A stretch of DNA of 64,000 nucleotides. Origin: Pleurocapsales cyanobacterium LEGE 06147. Lineage in GTDB: Bacteria; Cyanobacteriota; Cyanobacteriia; Cyanobacteriales; Xenococcaceae. Numbering within the stretch: the first letter of the stretch is position 1; each line of letters opens with the position of its first letter. The stretch spans positions 1-64,000 of the forward strand of contig JADEWQ010000002.1 in assembly GCA_015207585.1 (NCBI GenBank), given 5' to 3'. The position numbers and the translations under genes were made by a program. Under the pieces are notes generated by a model. It was not told the origin of the DNA. It did not search any database and saw nothing but the letters and a program-made list of their open reading frames with translations. Below, in pieces: positions 19,048 through 26,612 of the stretch.

Positions 19048-21180
19048 ATGCTTGAGGATAAACTGTTTTGGAAAGCTGCCGATAATTGGGATTTAAAAAG
19101 ACTATATGAAAAAATTGAATCTACTAAACAACACCAGTCTGGTGAAAAGCAACTTACCTCTTTAGAAAAAACTGTCTTGCGGGGATTGCTGTGCGATTAT
19201 AGTCCCGAACAGATAGCCAATAATCTTACAGGAGAATCTTATGGATTAATAGTTAACTTGACTTGGAGACTACACAAATGCATTCAAACTATTACTAATA
19301 GAAAACCTCAAAACATTGAGAGTTATAGAGATATTCCTAATTGGCTCGAAGCAGCAGGATATAAAAAAAGAAACAAGAAACAATCTACCTCTTCCTTATC
19401 TAAAAGGAAAAAAAATGTTGCTTCTTCCTCAACTATTGCTCATTCCCTAGAACGCTACACGGAACACCTAGTACAAGGCGGGAGAAATACTTTTACTTCT
19501 TTAACAGAAGATATTTGCAGGGAAAATGTACCAACCGATGTATATCCAAGACTCCCTGTCTCAGACAATCAACCCCAACAACAGGCTATACCAGAACAAG
19601 CAGGCTCCAATTTAGTAGAGGAACGGCAACAGTCAGAGCAATCGGCATTAGCTGTTAGCCAGCCTCATCAAAACCCATCAAATATTGTTTCATCTCAACA
19701 GAATTTTTTACCCTCAGTTGACGAAAATGATTTTTTGCCGCCAATTAGTCGTTGGACTAATCTTGGTGGATTATTTATCGTTGGTTCTGTAGCAATAGCG
19801 ATCGCCCTAGCGGCTTTTACTCCCTACAATGTCACTGTCCAAGCACGGGCAAAAGTCCGTCCCTGGGGTGAATTGCGAGTTATAGAAGCCCAAACAGAAG
19901 GTGTGGTTGTGGATATCCGCGCTAAAGAAAATCAAGCTGTTAGCAAGGGAGAGATCGTTGCCATCCTCAATGATTCTCGTTTCCAAACCCGAAAAAACCA
20001 ATTGCAGAGCAACATACAGCAGGCAAAATTACAACTATTGCAAATTAACGCTCAGATCGAAGCTCAGAAAAGGCAGATTTTAGCAGAAACCGACCGAATA
20101 GAACTCGCTGTTGCTATTTCCGAGCAAGAATTGAGTCGTAGTCGTCGGGAACATCAGGATAGAAAAATTACTACTACTGCCCAAGTCGATGAAGCAGCAG
20201 CTAACTTGAGGATAGCCCAAGAAGAATTGCACCAAGCAGAGGCAGAGTTGCAATCGGCAAAAGCCAACTTAAAATCGACTCAAGCAGCCTTAGATTCAGC
20301 AAAGTCCCGACAGGAGCGATATCAAACCATCGCAGAATCTGGTGCTCTTTCTACGAATCAATTGGAAGAAGCTCAACTAGCAGTCGTTCAACAACAAGAA
20401 GCAGTGGCAGCCCAACAAGCCACAGTCGAACATCATCAAAAAGGCATAGAAAGGCAACGTCAAGCAGTAGAAGCTGCTAGAGCTAGATTAGAAAATACAA
20501 GCGCAGCACTCAATCCCATTGATGCTGAAGTGGCGATCGCTCAAGAAAATATTGCTAGAGAACGAGCCACTGGTAAAGCTACCCTTGCTAGTTTACACCG
20601 AGACAAGGAAGCTTTAATCCAGCAACGTATTGAAATTGAAAAGCAAATAGAGTCAGATAATAGCGAACTTCAACAAGTAGAAAAAGAAATAGCTCAAACT
20701 GCGATCGCCGCACCTGCAGACGGTGTTCTTTTTCAGCTTAACCTGCGTAACCCAGGTCAGACGGTTAGAATGGGAGATAAAATCGCTCAGATTGCCCCCA
20801 GTCAAAATGTACTGGCGATCGAGGCTTTAGTTGCCGCTCAAGATATTAGCAGAGTCAAGACAGGACAACCAGCACAGGTAAGGGTATCTGCCTGTCCTTA
20901 TCCAGACTACGGTACTCTCAAGGGTTCGGTCACTAATATTTCTCCAGATGTTATTTCCTCTCAAAATAACCATAGTTCGGCAAATTCTTCCAGCCAGAGT
21001 ACTAACCCCAGCAACAACTTCTATGCAGTAACAATCGAGCCAGAAAGTCTTTCTTTAAGTCAAGGTCAGAAAAAATGTCTCGTCCAATTGGGTATGGAAG
21101 GCAGGGCAGATATTATTTCTAGAGAAGAAACTATTTTACAATTTTTACTTAGAAAAGCAAGACTTATTGCCGACTTATGA
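19048..21180 (+). CDS. HlyD-type adaptor with vMAP-like N-terminal domain
   Basis: The 710-residue protein joins two unlike parts. Residues 1-105 (LEDKLFWKAADNWDLKRLYE, LTSLEKTVLRGLLCDYSP, RDIPNWLEAAGYK) are homologous to the N-terminus of the STAND ATPase at 10746, at roughly 45% identity by eye. After a Gln/Ser-rich linker comes one membrane helix (about 239-258), a long periplasmic coiled coil (about 320-560) and a lipoyl/barrel region (DGVLFQLNLRNPGQTVRMG). That is a membrane-fusion protein of a type I exporter. The N-terminal domain would face the cytoplasm. I chose the ATG at 19048 by alignment with the ATPase; a GTG lies nine bases earlier. It probably works with the C39 exporter just upstream. 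Confidence 0.88.
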   Translation: MLEDKLFWKAADNWDLKRLYEKIESTKQHQSGEKQLTSLEKTVLRGLLCDYSPEQIANNLTGESYGLIVNLTWRLHKCIQTITNRKPQNIESYRDIPNWLEAAGYKKRNKKQSTSSLSKRKKNVASSSTIAHSLERYTEHLVQGGRNTFTSLTEDICRENVPTDVYPRLPVSDNQPQQQAIPEQAGSNLVEERQQSEQSALAVSQPHQNPSNIVSSQQNFLPSVDENDFLPPISRWTNLGGLFIVGSVAIAIALAAFTPYNVTVQARAKVRPWGELRVIEAQTEGVVVDIRAKENQAVSKGEIVAILNDSRFQTRKNQLQSNIQQAKLQLLQINAQIEAQKRQILAETDRIELAVAISEQELSRSRREHQDRKITTTAQVDEAAANLRIAQEELHQAEAELQSAKANLKSTQAALDSAKSRQERYQTIAESGALSTNQLEEAQLAVVQQQEAVAAQQATVEHHQKGIERQRQAVEAARARLENTSAALNPIDAEVAIAQENIARERATGKATLASLHRDKEALIQQRIEIEKQIESDNSELQQVEKEIAQTAIAAPADGVLFQLNLRNPGQTVRMGDKIAQIAPSQNVLAIEALVAAQDISRVKTGQPAQVRVSACPYPDYGTLKGSVTNISPDVISSQNNHSSANSSSQSTNPSNNFYAVTIEPESLSLSQGQKKCLVQLGMEGRADIISREETILQFLLRKARLIADL

Positions 21181-21210
21181 CCTCCATAAGCCCTAAAAGA
21201 AAAGACTAAT

Positions 21211-21336
21211 TAATGTACATTCTAAATTTGATGGTTTAGAAACAGTTTTAGATTTCTTATCAAACCAAAAGAAGATTTAGTCGGCAAACGTAACGACGAT
21301 GAAGTATATCAAAAATTAGAGCGTTTGTTGGAATAA
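21211..21336 (+). pseudogene. Relic of a Phd/RelE toxin-antitoxin pair
   Basis: After the HlyD stop the DNA matches 32370-32400 (TA promoter with TGTACA), then jumps to the start of the relE gene (TTTGATGGTTTAGAAACAGT). It jumps again to its end (CAAACGTAACGACGATGAAG to a TAA at 21334-21336). The antitoxin and most of the toxin are deleted. The intact pair is at 32436-32973. Confidence 0.85.
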
Positions 21337-21431
21337 TCGCTTATCCTAGAAATCCGTACCATCTCACATCTTGCACCATTCTCAACAACCACTCGCAAAA
21401 GTCTTCGTGCATACGACTAGATAAGCATTTT

Positions 21432-21480
21432 AGTCCATTTATAATGGACTTAATTTTTTAGCCAAGAACTTTAGTTCTGG
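21432..21480. repeat. Two adjacent hairpins, REP-like
   Basis: AGTCCATT-TAT-AATGGACT is followed by CCAAGAAC-TTTA-GTTCTGG. The pair sits in about 150 bp that are absent from the otherwise matching copy at 33000, so it looks like an insertion. Similar hairpins lie at 10704 and 52310. Confidence 0.6.
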
Positions 21481-21689
21481 GCGTTGATGCACCAGAGGCA
21501 AGATCTCAGTAACATCGAATTTTTGCAGAATTAGACTAAAAAATTGCCAGTCCAGGTCTGAGAAATTTTTTGAAATACAGTTGCGTTCGTCTTTTATGCA
21601 ACATCATTAAGATGATATTAATTTAGCGACTATCTCTCCCATCCCTATTTTATTCTTAATCTTCCTAAGTACCTCTAGGTATTACTCAG

Positions 21690-21785
21690 AGTGCATCCTT
21701 TCTTTTTAGGCAAGATAAAAAAATTTTGAGAAAGCATCTTAATGGAGCGATCGCACTTCTAGAAATCCTGGCGATCGCATTATTG
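21690..21785 (+). repeat. Leader repeat, partial copy 3
   Basis: GTGCATCC through the HIP1 pair matches 23272-23360 and, from about 21735, 12215-12258. The T-run and the CTAAT array are lost here. Confidence 0.8.
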
Positions 21786-21809
21786 AACGTATCTCAAGCT
21801 ACAGAGCAT

Positions 21810-21996
21810 GATATGGGTTGGTTGCCAAATAATGGGGAAGAAAAACCTCTATCTGGATTCGTCTTAGGTTGTCCGCCCGAACAATACTGGATTTGAGCTA
21901 ACTACGAAATATTAAGTTTTTATTACTTAGCTGTATCAATCTAAGCACTTAGTTATAGAAACAAATTAAGTATGCAGATTCCTAGCGTTTCTCGAT
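21810..21996 (+). pseudogene. Scraps of a second lanM and precursor tail
   Basis: 21810-21860 encodes DMGWLPNNGEEKPLSGF, which resembles the LanC-domain segment GIGWRWKNQMFEEKPLTGF of LanM. At 21862 it joins a copy of the precursor-relic tail seen at 16505-16640 (GFELTTKY and the following non-coding DNA). This suggests that a second lanthipeptide unit once stood here. The LanM match is short. Confidence 0.5.
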
Positions 21997-22017
21997 AGCA
22001 AATCAACAAGGAGTAAA

Positions 22018-22212
22018 ATGATGCATCATCCCTTTGAACTAGAACTTTCTGAACTAGAAACTATTAATTTTGAGCTGGAAGAACTTACTGATGAAGAGGC
22101 AAAAAAAGTTGCTGGCGGACGTACTTTCTCTACCTTAGCAATTGGGGAAGAAGGAGGAGGTAGGATTACCACTATGGCAATTGGGGAAGAAGGAGGTGAC
22201 TATCAATATTAG
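22018..22212 (+). CDS. Graspetide precursor with two TTxxxxEE-type modules
   Basis: This 64-residue peptide has an acidic leader ending in a double glycine (EEAKKVAGG, cleavage after residue 34). The core holds two repeats, FSTLAIGEEGG and ITTMAIGEEGG. Each contains the (S/T)TxxxxEE pattern of plesiocin-type (group 2) graspetides, where Thr/Ser hydroxyls are joined to Glu side chains by ester bonds. The ATP-grasp ligase is 40 bp downstream. AAGGAG lies at 22008-22013; spacing slightly favours the second Met at 22021. The product would be two linked bicyclic hairpins. Confidence 0.88.
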   Translation: MMHHPFELELSELETINFELEELTDEEAKKVAGGRTFSTLAIGEEGGGRITTMAIGEEGGDYQY

Positions 22213-22252
22213 CGATTAGCGGTGAAGCCGTTTACTAGCTAAGCTTTCGGGA

Positions 22253-23170
22253 ATGTCTGAACAAATAAACATTTTAATACTGGGCAATGCTTTAGATGCC
22301 CACGCCACCCATCTGCACGACGCTCTCATGCAAGCAGGTGCCATAGCTGATTATTTAGATACTCGTAAGTTTCCTACTCAAATAGGAATTTCTTGGGAAC
22401 CTAACAACCAGATGGGATGGCTGAACTTATCTAGCGAACGTCACTGGCAATTCCAAGACATTAAAAGTGTTTTTTGGCGCAGTTTTCATGGTGTTGGCAT
22501 TCCCTCCTTGAAAGATTCTCATCAGCAGCAAGTAGCATTTAACGATGCCATGAGTGCAGTTAGAATGTTGATGCAAACTGGTCCCGCCCGTTGGGTTAAT
22601 TCCTGGCAGGCATATCAGTTTCATAAAGAGAAGCCCCTGCAACTGCGTCAAGTTCAGCTTTTAGGAGTCAAAATTCCGCCAACCTTAATCAGCAACGATC
22701 CAGAGCAAATAATTAGATTTGCTCAATCTCATCAACAAGTTATCTCTAAACCAGTTTATGGCGGTGCTCATGCCAGAATCTTGACTGATTCTCATTTAGA
22801 GCCTAAACGACTAAAATTAGCCCTGAGCATTGCTCCCATCACTCTCCAACAATACATCCCTGGCACTAATATTCGCAGCTACGTAATTGCTGATTCAGTT
22901 TATGCTGCTGAAATTCGCAGTAACTCTCTTGACTTTCGCGAAGATTCAGAGACTCAGTTGCTGCCAGTTGACTTACCAGCAGTAATTCAAAGACAGTGTC
23001 TGGCTATTGCCCAGGCACTACATCTAGAATGGACGGCCATTGATTGGCGTAAGACTCCGGTGGGGGAATACGTTTTTCTAGAAGCAAATCCTAGTCCGAT
23101 GTTTATCCACTTTGAGCAGCAAACTGGTTTCCCAATTACAGAAAAATTAGTCAAACTCTTAATGGCTTAG
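22253..23170 (+). CDS. ATP-grasp ligase for graspetide ester formation
   Basis: The 305-residue enzyme is of the RimK-like MvdC/MvdD group that makes side-chain esters or amides in graspetides. Features seen are KPVYGGAHARIL (ATP-binding region), LQQYIPGTNIRSYVIAD, and a C-terminal FLEANPSPMFIHFEQ with the metal-binding Glu and Asn. Its substrate should be the precursor directly upstream. The last 80 codons are duplicated as a relic at 16627. Glutathione synthetase-like activity is less likely given the precursor gene beside it. Confidence 0.92.
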   Translation: MSEQINILILGNALDAHATHLHDALMQAGAIADYLDTRKFPTQIGISWEPNNQMGWLNLSSERHWQFQDIKSVFWRSFHGVGIPSLKDSHQQQVAFNDAMSAVRMLMQTGPARWVNSWQAYQFHKEKPLQLRQVQLLGVKIPPTLISNDPEQIIRFAQSHQQVISKPVYGGAHARILTDSHLEPKRLKLALSIAPITLQQYIPGTNIRSYVIADSVYAAEIRSNSLDFREDSETQLLPVDLPAVIQRQCLAIAQALHLEWTAIDWRKTPVGEYVFLEANPSPMFIHFEQQTGFPITEKLVKLLMA

Positions 23171-23183
23171 AATTTAATCTGAC

Positions 23184-23272
23184 ATGAAATATCAGCTCGT
23201 TTGACAGCAAAGCTCAAGAGGATGAAAAAAGGATTAACTCGCTTCCTTAAGCGCGTATTACCCTATCGCAAC
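23184..23272 (+). pseudogene. 5' relic of the C39 ABC exporter
   Basis: ATGAAATATCAGCTCGTT matches the exporter start at 16883 but hits a TGA at codon 7. It then jumps by deletion to the segment equal to 17319-17372 (CTCAAGAGGATGAAAAAA, then GCGTATTACCCTATCGCAA) and ends. The relic has the same 13-bp spacing to the ATP-grasp stop as at 16869/16883. Confidence 0.9.
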
Positions 23273-23500
23273 GTGCATCCTTATCTTTTTAGGCAAGATA
23301 AAAAAATTTTGGGGAAGTATCTTAATTAAGCGATCGCATTTCTAGAAAACCTGGCGATCGCTTTTTGCTTGATGTAATTGCAATCAATTTTTTGAAGTAC
23401 TTGAGATAGACAGCAAAAAACCTAATCAAAGACCTAATGAACTGCTAATGCCCATTAGGTGAATTCAGGTTGTGTTGCTCGTTATTGTGAATGCAGTTTA
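23272..23500 (+). repeat. Leader repeat, copy 2 (upstream of RTX gene)
   Basis: From about 23315 this matches 12215-12400 before the lanthipeptide precursor, and its first 90 bases match 21690-21785. It carries the CTAAT array (23421, 23433, 23443, inverted repeat 23432-23460 with one mismatch). It accounts for most of the 370-bp gap. Confidence 0.85.
23328..23366 (+). terminator. Perfect HIP1-stem hairpin with T-run
   Basis: AAGCGATCGC (23328-23337) pairs perfectly with GCGATCGCTT (23354-23363), and the T-run extends to 23366. It is a canonical intrinsic-terminator shape built from two HIP1 octamers. Confidence 0.6.
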
Positions 23501-23543
23501 CACACAAACAGCATAACTTTAACAACAACAAAAGGAAACTGAA

Positions 23544-24317
23544 ATGGTAACTAAATATGGTACTTTTGCGTCCGATAACATAATGGGAACCAATTTTGCG
23601 GACACCCTTTATGGGTATCCCAAAGGTGATGACCCCAATACTGGCTATGACGGCAATGACACTCTAAAAGGCTTGGATGGGAATGATTCCCTATATGGCG
23701 GCTCAAACAATGACTACCTCTATGGGGGTAATCACGATGACTACCTTAATGGGGGTAATGACAATGATTATCTCTATGGGGAATCAGGCAATGACTATCT
23801 AGACGGCTGGAAAGGGAATGACTACCTCAATGGGGGCATTGGTAACGACACTCTGCTGGGCTACGACGGCAATGACACCTTAGACGGCTGGTATGGGGAT
23901 GACAAGCTCTATGGAGAAGCTGGCAACGACACTCTGTTAGGCTACGACGGCAATGACTCTCTCTATGGCGGTTTAGGCAATGACTCCCTCAATGGAGAAG
24001 CTGGCAATGACTACCTCAACGGTGGCGGTGGCTATGATACTTTGGTAGGTGGTACTGGAAAAGATACGTTTGTGGTCTCTGATTATGATTACACGGGAGC
24101 TGGCTACGCCATCATTAATGACTTCAAATATCAGGAAGGCTATCAGGAAGGCGATAAAGTCGATCTGACCCTGAGTTACGATCAATACACCTATAAAACT
24201 GGTAGTTTGGCTGGTTCTACTGCTTTGGACACCTTGATCTACAAAAAGGACGATTTGCTTGCTGTCGTTGCGGATAAGACTGGTAACGATTTCATCCCCA
24301 AATATGATGTCATTTAA
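23544..24317 (+). CDS. RTX calcium-binding repeat protein, likely secreted
   Basis: The 257-residue protein consists mainly of RTX nonapeptide-type repeats (about residues 25-175), e.g. GNDTLLGYDGNDTLDG and AGNDYLNGGGGYDTLVGG, which fold as a calcium-bound beta-roll. A C-terminal region (GGTGKDTFVVSDYDY onward) follows. That end is where type I secretion signals lie, and there is no N-terminal signal peptide. AAAGGAAA precedes the ATG. It shares its upstream leader with the lanthipeptide precursor and heads the set glycosyltransferase, parvulin, ABC exporter and HlyD, which should export it. No enzymatic domain is visible. Confidence 0.88.
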   Translation: MVTKYGTFASDNIMGTNFADTLYGYPKGDDPNTGYDGNDTLKGLDGNDSLYGGSNNDYLYGGNHDDYLNGGNDNDYLYGESGNDYLDGWKGNDYLNGGIGNDTLLGYDGNDTLDGWYGDDKLYGEAGNDTLLGYDGNDSLYGGLGNDSLNGEAGNDYLNGGGGYDTLVGGTGKDTFVVSDYDYTGAGYAIINDFKYQEGYQEGDKVDLTLSYDQYTYKTGSLAGSTALDTLIYKKDDLLAVVADKTGNDFIPKYDVI

Positions 24318-24430
24318 CTTTTCTAGCAGAGTTCCAATTTTCTTGGACAAGACAAAACCCGCAAATAGGATTTATACCTGAGTCCATAACAGCGGTGCTC
24401 TGCAAAAGCTAGGTTAGCCTCAAGCTTCAC

Positions 24431-24456
24431 GGCTGTCCCTGAGGAGAGGGACAGCC
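24431..24456 (+). promoter_or_regulatory. Perfect 10-bp hairpin before glycosyltransferase
   Basis: GGCTGTCCCT and AGGGACAGCC flank the loop GAGGAG. It has no T-run. It lies 114 bp after the RTX stop and 24 bp before the next start codon. The loop itself is a possible ribosome-binding sequence, so it may stabilise the RTX transcript or tune translation. Confidence 0.5.
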
Positions 24457-24480
24457 TTCATGAGATACTCCACTGGTGCT

Positions 24481-25710
24481 ATGCAGATTCTTTTTCTCCA
24501 CCCCAATTTCCCCGCGCAGTTTCGGCACCTGGCTGTTGCCTTAGCCAAAGATAAACGTCATCGGGTCGTCTTCGGAACTACTCGTAGGGAAGGTCAACTG
24601 CCCAAAGTTGACAAGGCTATCTATCAGCCTTCTCGTCAAGCTCGCCCCCAAACTCACCCCTATATTCGCAACCTGGAGAATGCTGTTCTTCAAGCTCAAG
24701 CAGTCTATCGCCTGGCAGAACAACTGAAGTTTCGGGGCTTTATTCCCGATGTGGTTTACGGACATTCGGGTTGGGGACCGACTTTATTAATCAAAGATAT
24801 TTTTTCCCAAGCTAAATTGCTGTGCTATTTCGAGTGGTTTTACCACGCTCGCGGGTCGGATGCGGACTTCGATCCGAACGAGCCCCTGACTGCTGACGAC
24901 CAAGCTCGGATTCGGCTCAAAAATACCCCGATACTAATCGATCTCTATAGTTGCGATTGCGGTCTGTCTCCTACCTACTGGCAGCGCCAGCAGTTTCCCC
25001 CGGAATACCATGGCAAAATTACCGTTCGTCATGATGGCATAGACACGGCCTTCTTTAGACCTAAGCCTGGGGCAAAATTAGTTTTACCTTCGCTCAATCT
25101 TGATTTATCGCAGGCTGAGGAAATCGTGACTTATGTAGCTAGAGGAATGGAACCCTATCGAGGTTTTCCTCAGTTTATGGAAGCGGCAGTCCTGATTCAG
25201 CAAAGACATCCTAACTGTCACATAGTAGTTGTAGGAGAAGACCGCGTTGCCTACGGTAGGGCTGCTCCGGAAGGCAAAACTTACAAGCAGTTAATGCTCG
25301 AAAAACTACCTTTGGATTTATCCAGGCTGCACTTTACTGGGTCGTTACCTTATCCTCAGTACCTTCAAGTTTTGCAAGCTTCTTCAGTCCACGTTTATCT
25401 TACTCGTCCTTTTGTCTTGTCTTGGTCAATGTTGGAGGCAATGGCGACGGGATGCCTGGTAGTGGCTTCGGACACTCCGCCAGTGACCGAAGTGATTCAA
25501 GATGGAATCAATGGACTTTTGGTAAACTTTTTTTCTCCTACTGAAATTGCCGAGCGGGTAGACGAAGTCTTAGACCATCCTCAGCGGCTGGATGCGGTGA
25601 GAGCTAAAGCCAGGAAAACAATCAGGGCGCATTATGACTTGACTAAACTTTTACCCCAACACTTGCAATGGCTAAATAAGCCAATGAATGCAATTCGATT
25701 GGCTGGCTAA
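24481..25710 (+). CDS. GT4-type glycosyltransferase
   Basis: The 409-residue enzyme starts MQILFLHPNFPAQFRHLA and has the GT-B fold of family 4. The C-terminal nucleotide-sugar site (EAMATGCLVVASDTPPVTEV, then DGINGLLV) is clear, with YVARGMEPYRGFPQFMEA before it. An upstream ATG at 24460 would add seven residues, but the family-like N-terminus fits 24481. It lies between an RTX gene and its exporter genes, which suggests that it modifies the exported protein or a surface glycan; the acceptor is unknown. Confidence 0.88.
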   Translation: MQILFLHPNFPAQFRHLAVALAKDKRHRVVFGTTRREGQLPKVDKAIYQPSRQARPQTHPYIRNLENAVLQAQAVYRLAEQLKFRGFIPDVVYGHSGWGPTLLIKDIFSQAKLLCYFEWFYHARGSDADFDPNEPLTADDQARIRLKNTPILIDLYSCDCGLSPTYWQRQQFPPEYHGKITVRHDGIDTAFFRPKPGAKLVLPSLNLDLSQAEEIVTYVARGMEPYRGFPQFMEAAVLIQQRHPNCHIVVVGEDRVAYGRAAPEGKTYKQLMLEKLPLDLSRLHFTGSLPYPQYLQVLQASSVHVYLTRPFVLSWSMLEAMATGCLVVASDTPPVTEVIQDGINGLLVNFFSPTEIAERVDEVLDHPQRLDAVRAKARKTIRAHYDLTKLLPQHLQWLNKPMNAIRLAG

Positions 25711-25793
25711 AGGTGATGGTCGAATGAGAAGTTTTAGCCAGCTTGCAAATTTCTCTATCAACACTGAACCAACTTTTTTACATTTACACGGAT

Positions 25794-26531
25794 ATGACTG
25801 ACTTTTTACAAGTTGGACATCAAACTATTCCAGTCTCAGAAATTATCCCCCGGCTGACTAGATATAAAATGCTACCCCAGCTATTAAGGGAAATGATTAT
25901 TGACGAGGCGATCGCTTCTGTTAGTTGTACGCCAGAAGAAAAAGCCACTGCTAAAGAGCGATTTTACGAGCAAAATCAGCTAACTGATGAAACGGCGCGA
26001 AGGGCTTGGTGCGAGCGCAACTGCATTACTCCCGAAGAATTAGAAGACTTGGCTGTCCGCCTCCTGAAAATTGAGAAGTTCCAACAAGCTACCTGGGGTC
26101 ACCAGGTTGAATCCTTATTCCTCGAGCGCAAGGAGCAGCTAGATCGGGTCAGCTATTCCCTGATTCGCACTCGAGATGCCGGATTAGCTCAAGAACTCTA
26201 CTATCGGCTTGAGGAAGGGGAGCAGACTTTTGCCGAGTTAGCTCGGGAGTACTCCCAAGGAGTGGAAGCGCAAAAAGGCGGGTTAATCGGTCCGATGCCC
26301 CTAACCATGACCCACCCGGCTATCGCTCAGATACTCTCGACCAGTCAGCCCGGTCAGTTGTGCCCACCTGTGCGGATAGAAGAATGGATAGTGATTGTTC
26401 GCTTGGAAAAGTTATTCTCAGCTCAGCTCGATCGCCGCTTACGCCGACGACTGCTCGATGAATTGTTCCAGAACTGGCTCTTTGAGCAACTCGATCGACT
26501 AACTCAAACACCGCACCTGCCTATTGCTTAA
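25794..26531 (+). CDS. Parvulin-type peptidyl-prolyl isomerase
   Basis: The 245-residue SurA/PpiC-like protein has a helical N-terminal part with a short helix bundle (TDETARRAWCERNCITPEEL). A parvulin domain (about 115-215) includes TFAELAREYSQGVEAQKGG and LIGPMPL. There is no signal peptide, so it should act in the cytoplasm on the secretion substrate or exporter. The ATG at 25794 is preferred over a TTG at 25743. Such isomerases commonly accompany HlyB-like exporters in cyanobacteria. It precedes the ABC gene by 81 bp. Confidence 0.82.
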   Translation: MTDFLQVGHQTIPVSEIIPRLTRYKMLPQLLREMIIDEAIASVSCTPEEKATAKERFYEQNQLTDETARRAWCERNCITPEELEDLAVRLLKIEKFQQATWGHQVESLFLERKEQLDRVSYSLIRTRDAGLAQELYYRLEEGEQTFAELAREYSQGVEAQKGGLIGPMPLTMTHPAIAQILSTSQPGQLCPPVRIEEWIVIVRLEKLFSAQLDRRLRRRLLDELFQNWLFEQLDRLTQTPHLPIA

Positions 26532-26612
26532 ACCACTAAATCAATAGAAGGTGCTCGGCAAAGAATTCGCTTCTGTACCTTCTCAGTCTTCTATCACTAT
26601 GCAAGCTGCCTA

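Noticed and set aside
22253-23170. The ATP-grasp gene as glutathione synthetase or RimK
   Set aside because: A precursor with graspetide core motifs lies 40 bp upstream, and the sequence matches the peptide-modifying group better.
23640-24030. The regular repeats in the RTX gene as a CRISPR-like or tandem DNA array
   Set aside because: The periodicity is at protein level (nonapeptides) with varied codons, inside an open frame.
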